This document shows positions 63,300 to 64,000 of a DNA stretch of 64,000 bases, in pieces. The stretch is from Deinococcus sonorensis KR-87 (GTDB taxonomy: Bacteria > Deinococcota > Deinococci > Deinococcales > Deinococcaceae): contig NZ_CP158297.1 in assembly GCF_040256395.1 (NCBI RefSeq), positions 310,001 to 374,000 on the forward strand. The letters run 5' to 3'. The notes under the pieces are model-generated. The model was not told the DNA's origin. It worked only from the letters and a program-made list of their open reading frames with translations, and ran no database searches. How positions within the stretch are numbered: position 1 is the stretch's first letter; every line of letters begins with the position of its first letter. The position numbers and the translations under genes are program-made.

Positions 63300-64000
63300 T
63301 CAGAACAGCTCGGCCTGATGCACGCTGGCACGCAGATGGGCGAGCAGCGCCGGCACCTGGTTTGCGGTTTTGGCTTTCAGCACGGCGGCACAGACTTCCG
63401 CGACATCCAGCTCCCCATTCACCGCTTTGGTGTGCAGCGCGTCGAGTTCGAGGGTGGTCAATTTGCCGCGAAGCAGCAGGTTCAGTTGACGGATCAGGTG
63501 GGCGCCGCGCTCCTCCGGCGACATGGTGGTCAGGAGCTCCGAGACGGACGGGGACGGCGCAGGATCGGATTTGGACACCCGGCGGGCGGGCGCCGGGACG
63601 GGCCGCAGCGGGAGCGTCTCCGCGCTGTATTGGTCCGGGTTCTTGATCAGGTGCACCAGCGCGGCCGCGGCGGACTTTTTGGGGGTCAGCTGTCCATTGC
63701 GCACCAGCGCTTCAAACAGGTCGATGCGGGTATTCAGCACCGCCAGCGCGTACGTCCGGGCGAGCCCGCGGGCGACACCGTCGGTCACCCCATGGCGCCG
63801 CAGGCGGGTCAGCAGCACCGGGTTGATGGACGAGAAATCCGGAGTGAATTCGTAGAACAGCCGCTGGTTCCGGCCGCGGCCGCTGATCGTCACCGCCTGA
63901 AGGTAGCCGCGCCGGATCAGCTCCTCATGCGGTGACTGCAGGGCGCGCCGGACCGTGTCCGGGCGGACGCTGGAGATCTTGCACTGATCGGCCCATTCGA
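63300..64000 (-). CDS. plasmid-type replication initiator protein A, C-terminal part (5' end outside window)
   Basis: The frame is open to base 64000, so at least 232 residues are visible and the start lies beyond the window. EWADQCKISSVRPDTVRRALQ, SPHEELIRRGYLQAVTISGRGRNQRLFYEF match what I remember of replication initiator protein A on Deinococcus plasmids and secondary chromosomes: a winged-helix DNA-binding core (ADQCKIS-V-P-VRRAL, GRGRNQ-YEF). The rest is helical with a Pro/Ser-rich linker (about 130-150) and ends RASVHQAELF. If right, the replication origin is near or beyond the right edge. The gene start, and hence its N-terminal domain, cannot be seen. Confidence 0.75.
   Translation of the reverse strand, partial: EWADQCKISSVRPDTVRRALQSPHEELIRRGYLQAVTISGRGRNQRLFYEFTPDFSSINPVLLTRLRRHGVTDGVARGLARTYALAVLNTRIDLFEALVRNGQLTPKKSAAAALVHLIKNPDQYSAETLPLRPVPAPARRVSKSDPAPSPSVSELLTTMSPEERGAHLIRQLNLLLRGKLTTLELDALHTKAVNGELDVAEVCAAVLKAKTANQVPALLAHLRASVHQAELF

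Overview
The window looks like part of a Deinococcus genome, probably a secondary replicon (megaplasmid or chromosome 2). Evidence: uniformly high GC; Deinococcus-style secreted and lipoproteins; many genes whose only promoter-like signal is a TAnnnT hexamer about 6 bp before the start codon (the leaderless layout common in Deinococcus); and, running off the right edge on the minus strand, the C-terminal part of a protein that reads like the replication initiator protein A of Deinococcus plasmids. Genes are loosely packed: there are more than twenty gaps of 300-930 bp. I see no rRNA, tRNA, CRISPR array, intact insertion sequence or phage module. Species cannot be told from the window.

Layout, left to right. 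1-4.5 kb: the end of an HD-GYP protein, a small unknown gene, and a 1017-residue TPR/HD-GYP/TPR protein. 4.6-18 kb: mostly exported proteins (subtilase lipoprotein with six GAFVTA repeats, M48 metalloprotease, two TolB-like propellers, a carboxypeptidase-regulatory-like protein, an alpha/beta hydrolase, an unknown three-module protein, an SBBP-type propeller, a DUF1517 protein and another exported unknown). 18.4-20.1 kb: two RibD/dihydrofolate-reductase-like paralogues. 20.4-23.4 kb: a tight operon of single-domain response regulator, membrane HEAT-repeat protein and membrane GT2 glycosyltransferase. 23.4-30 kb: small metabolic or stress enzymes (double GNAT, VTT/DedA-like membrane protein, PPOX, VOC, DUF1801) and an NPCBM lipoprotein. 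30-32 kb: a divergent TetR/MFS pair sharing one promoter-operator. 32-37 kb: a large LuxR-type ATPase regulator, a small conserved unknown, a YdeI-like protein and a 5'-truncated aldo/keto reductase. 37.7-45.3 kb: GH38 alpha-mannosidase, a threonine-dehydratase-like/ornithine-cyclodeaminase-like pair, and a membrane GGDEF-EAL protein. 46-55.5 kb: NPCBM plus beta-helix lipoprotein, lactonase-like metallo-beta-lactamase protein, malic enzyme, two small proteins and a LuxR-type regulator. 56-61.3 kb: a small protein with beta-grasp character ending in Gly-Gly, overlapping by 4 nt a 1604-residue DUF4132/MolR-like protein. 61.7-64 kb: an MSOX-type flavin amine oxidase and the replication initiator.

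Three themes stand out. Cyclic-di-GMP: two HD-GYP proteins and a GGDEF-EAL protein, with a response-regulator-linked polysaccharide synthase as a possible (unproven) output. Envelope and carbohydrate: lipoproteins with NPCBM and beta-helix modules, mannosidase, proteases. Small-molecule and resistance enzymes under their own regulators. The best candidate for something undescribed is the Gly-Gly-ending small protein translationally coupled to the giant DUF4132-type protein at 56075-61290.
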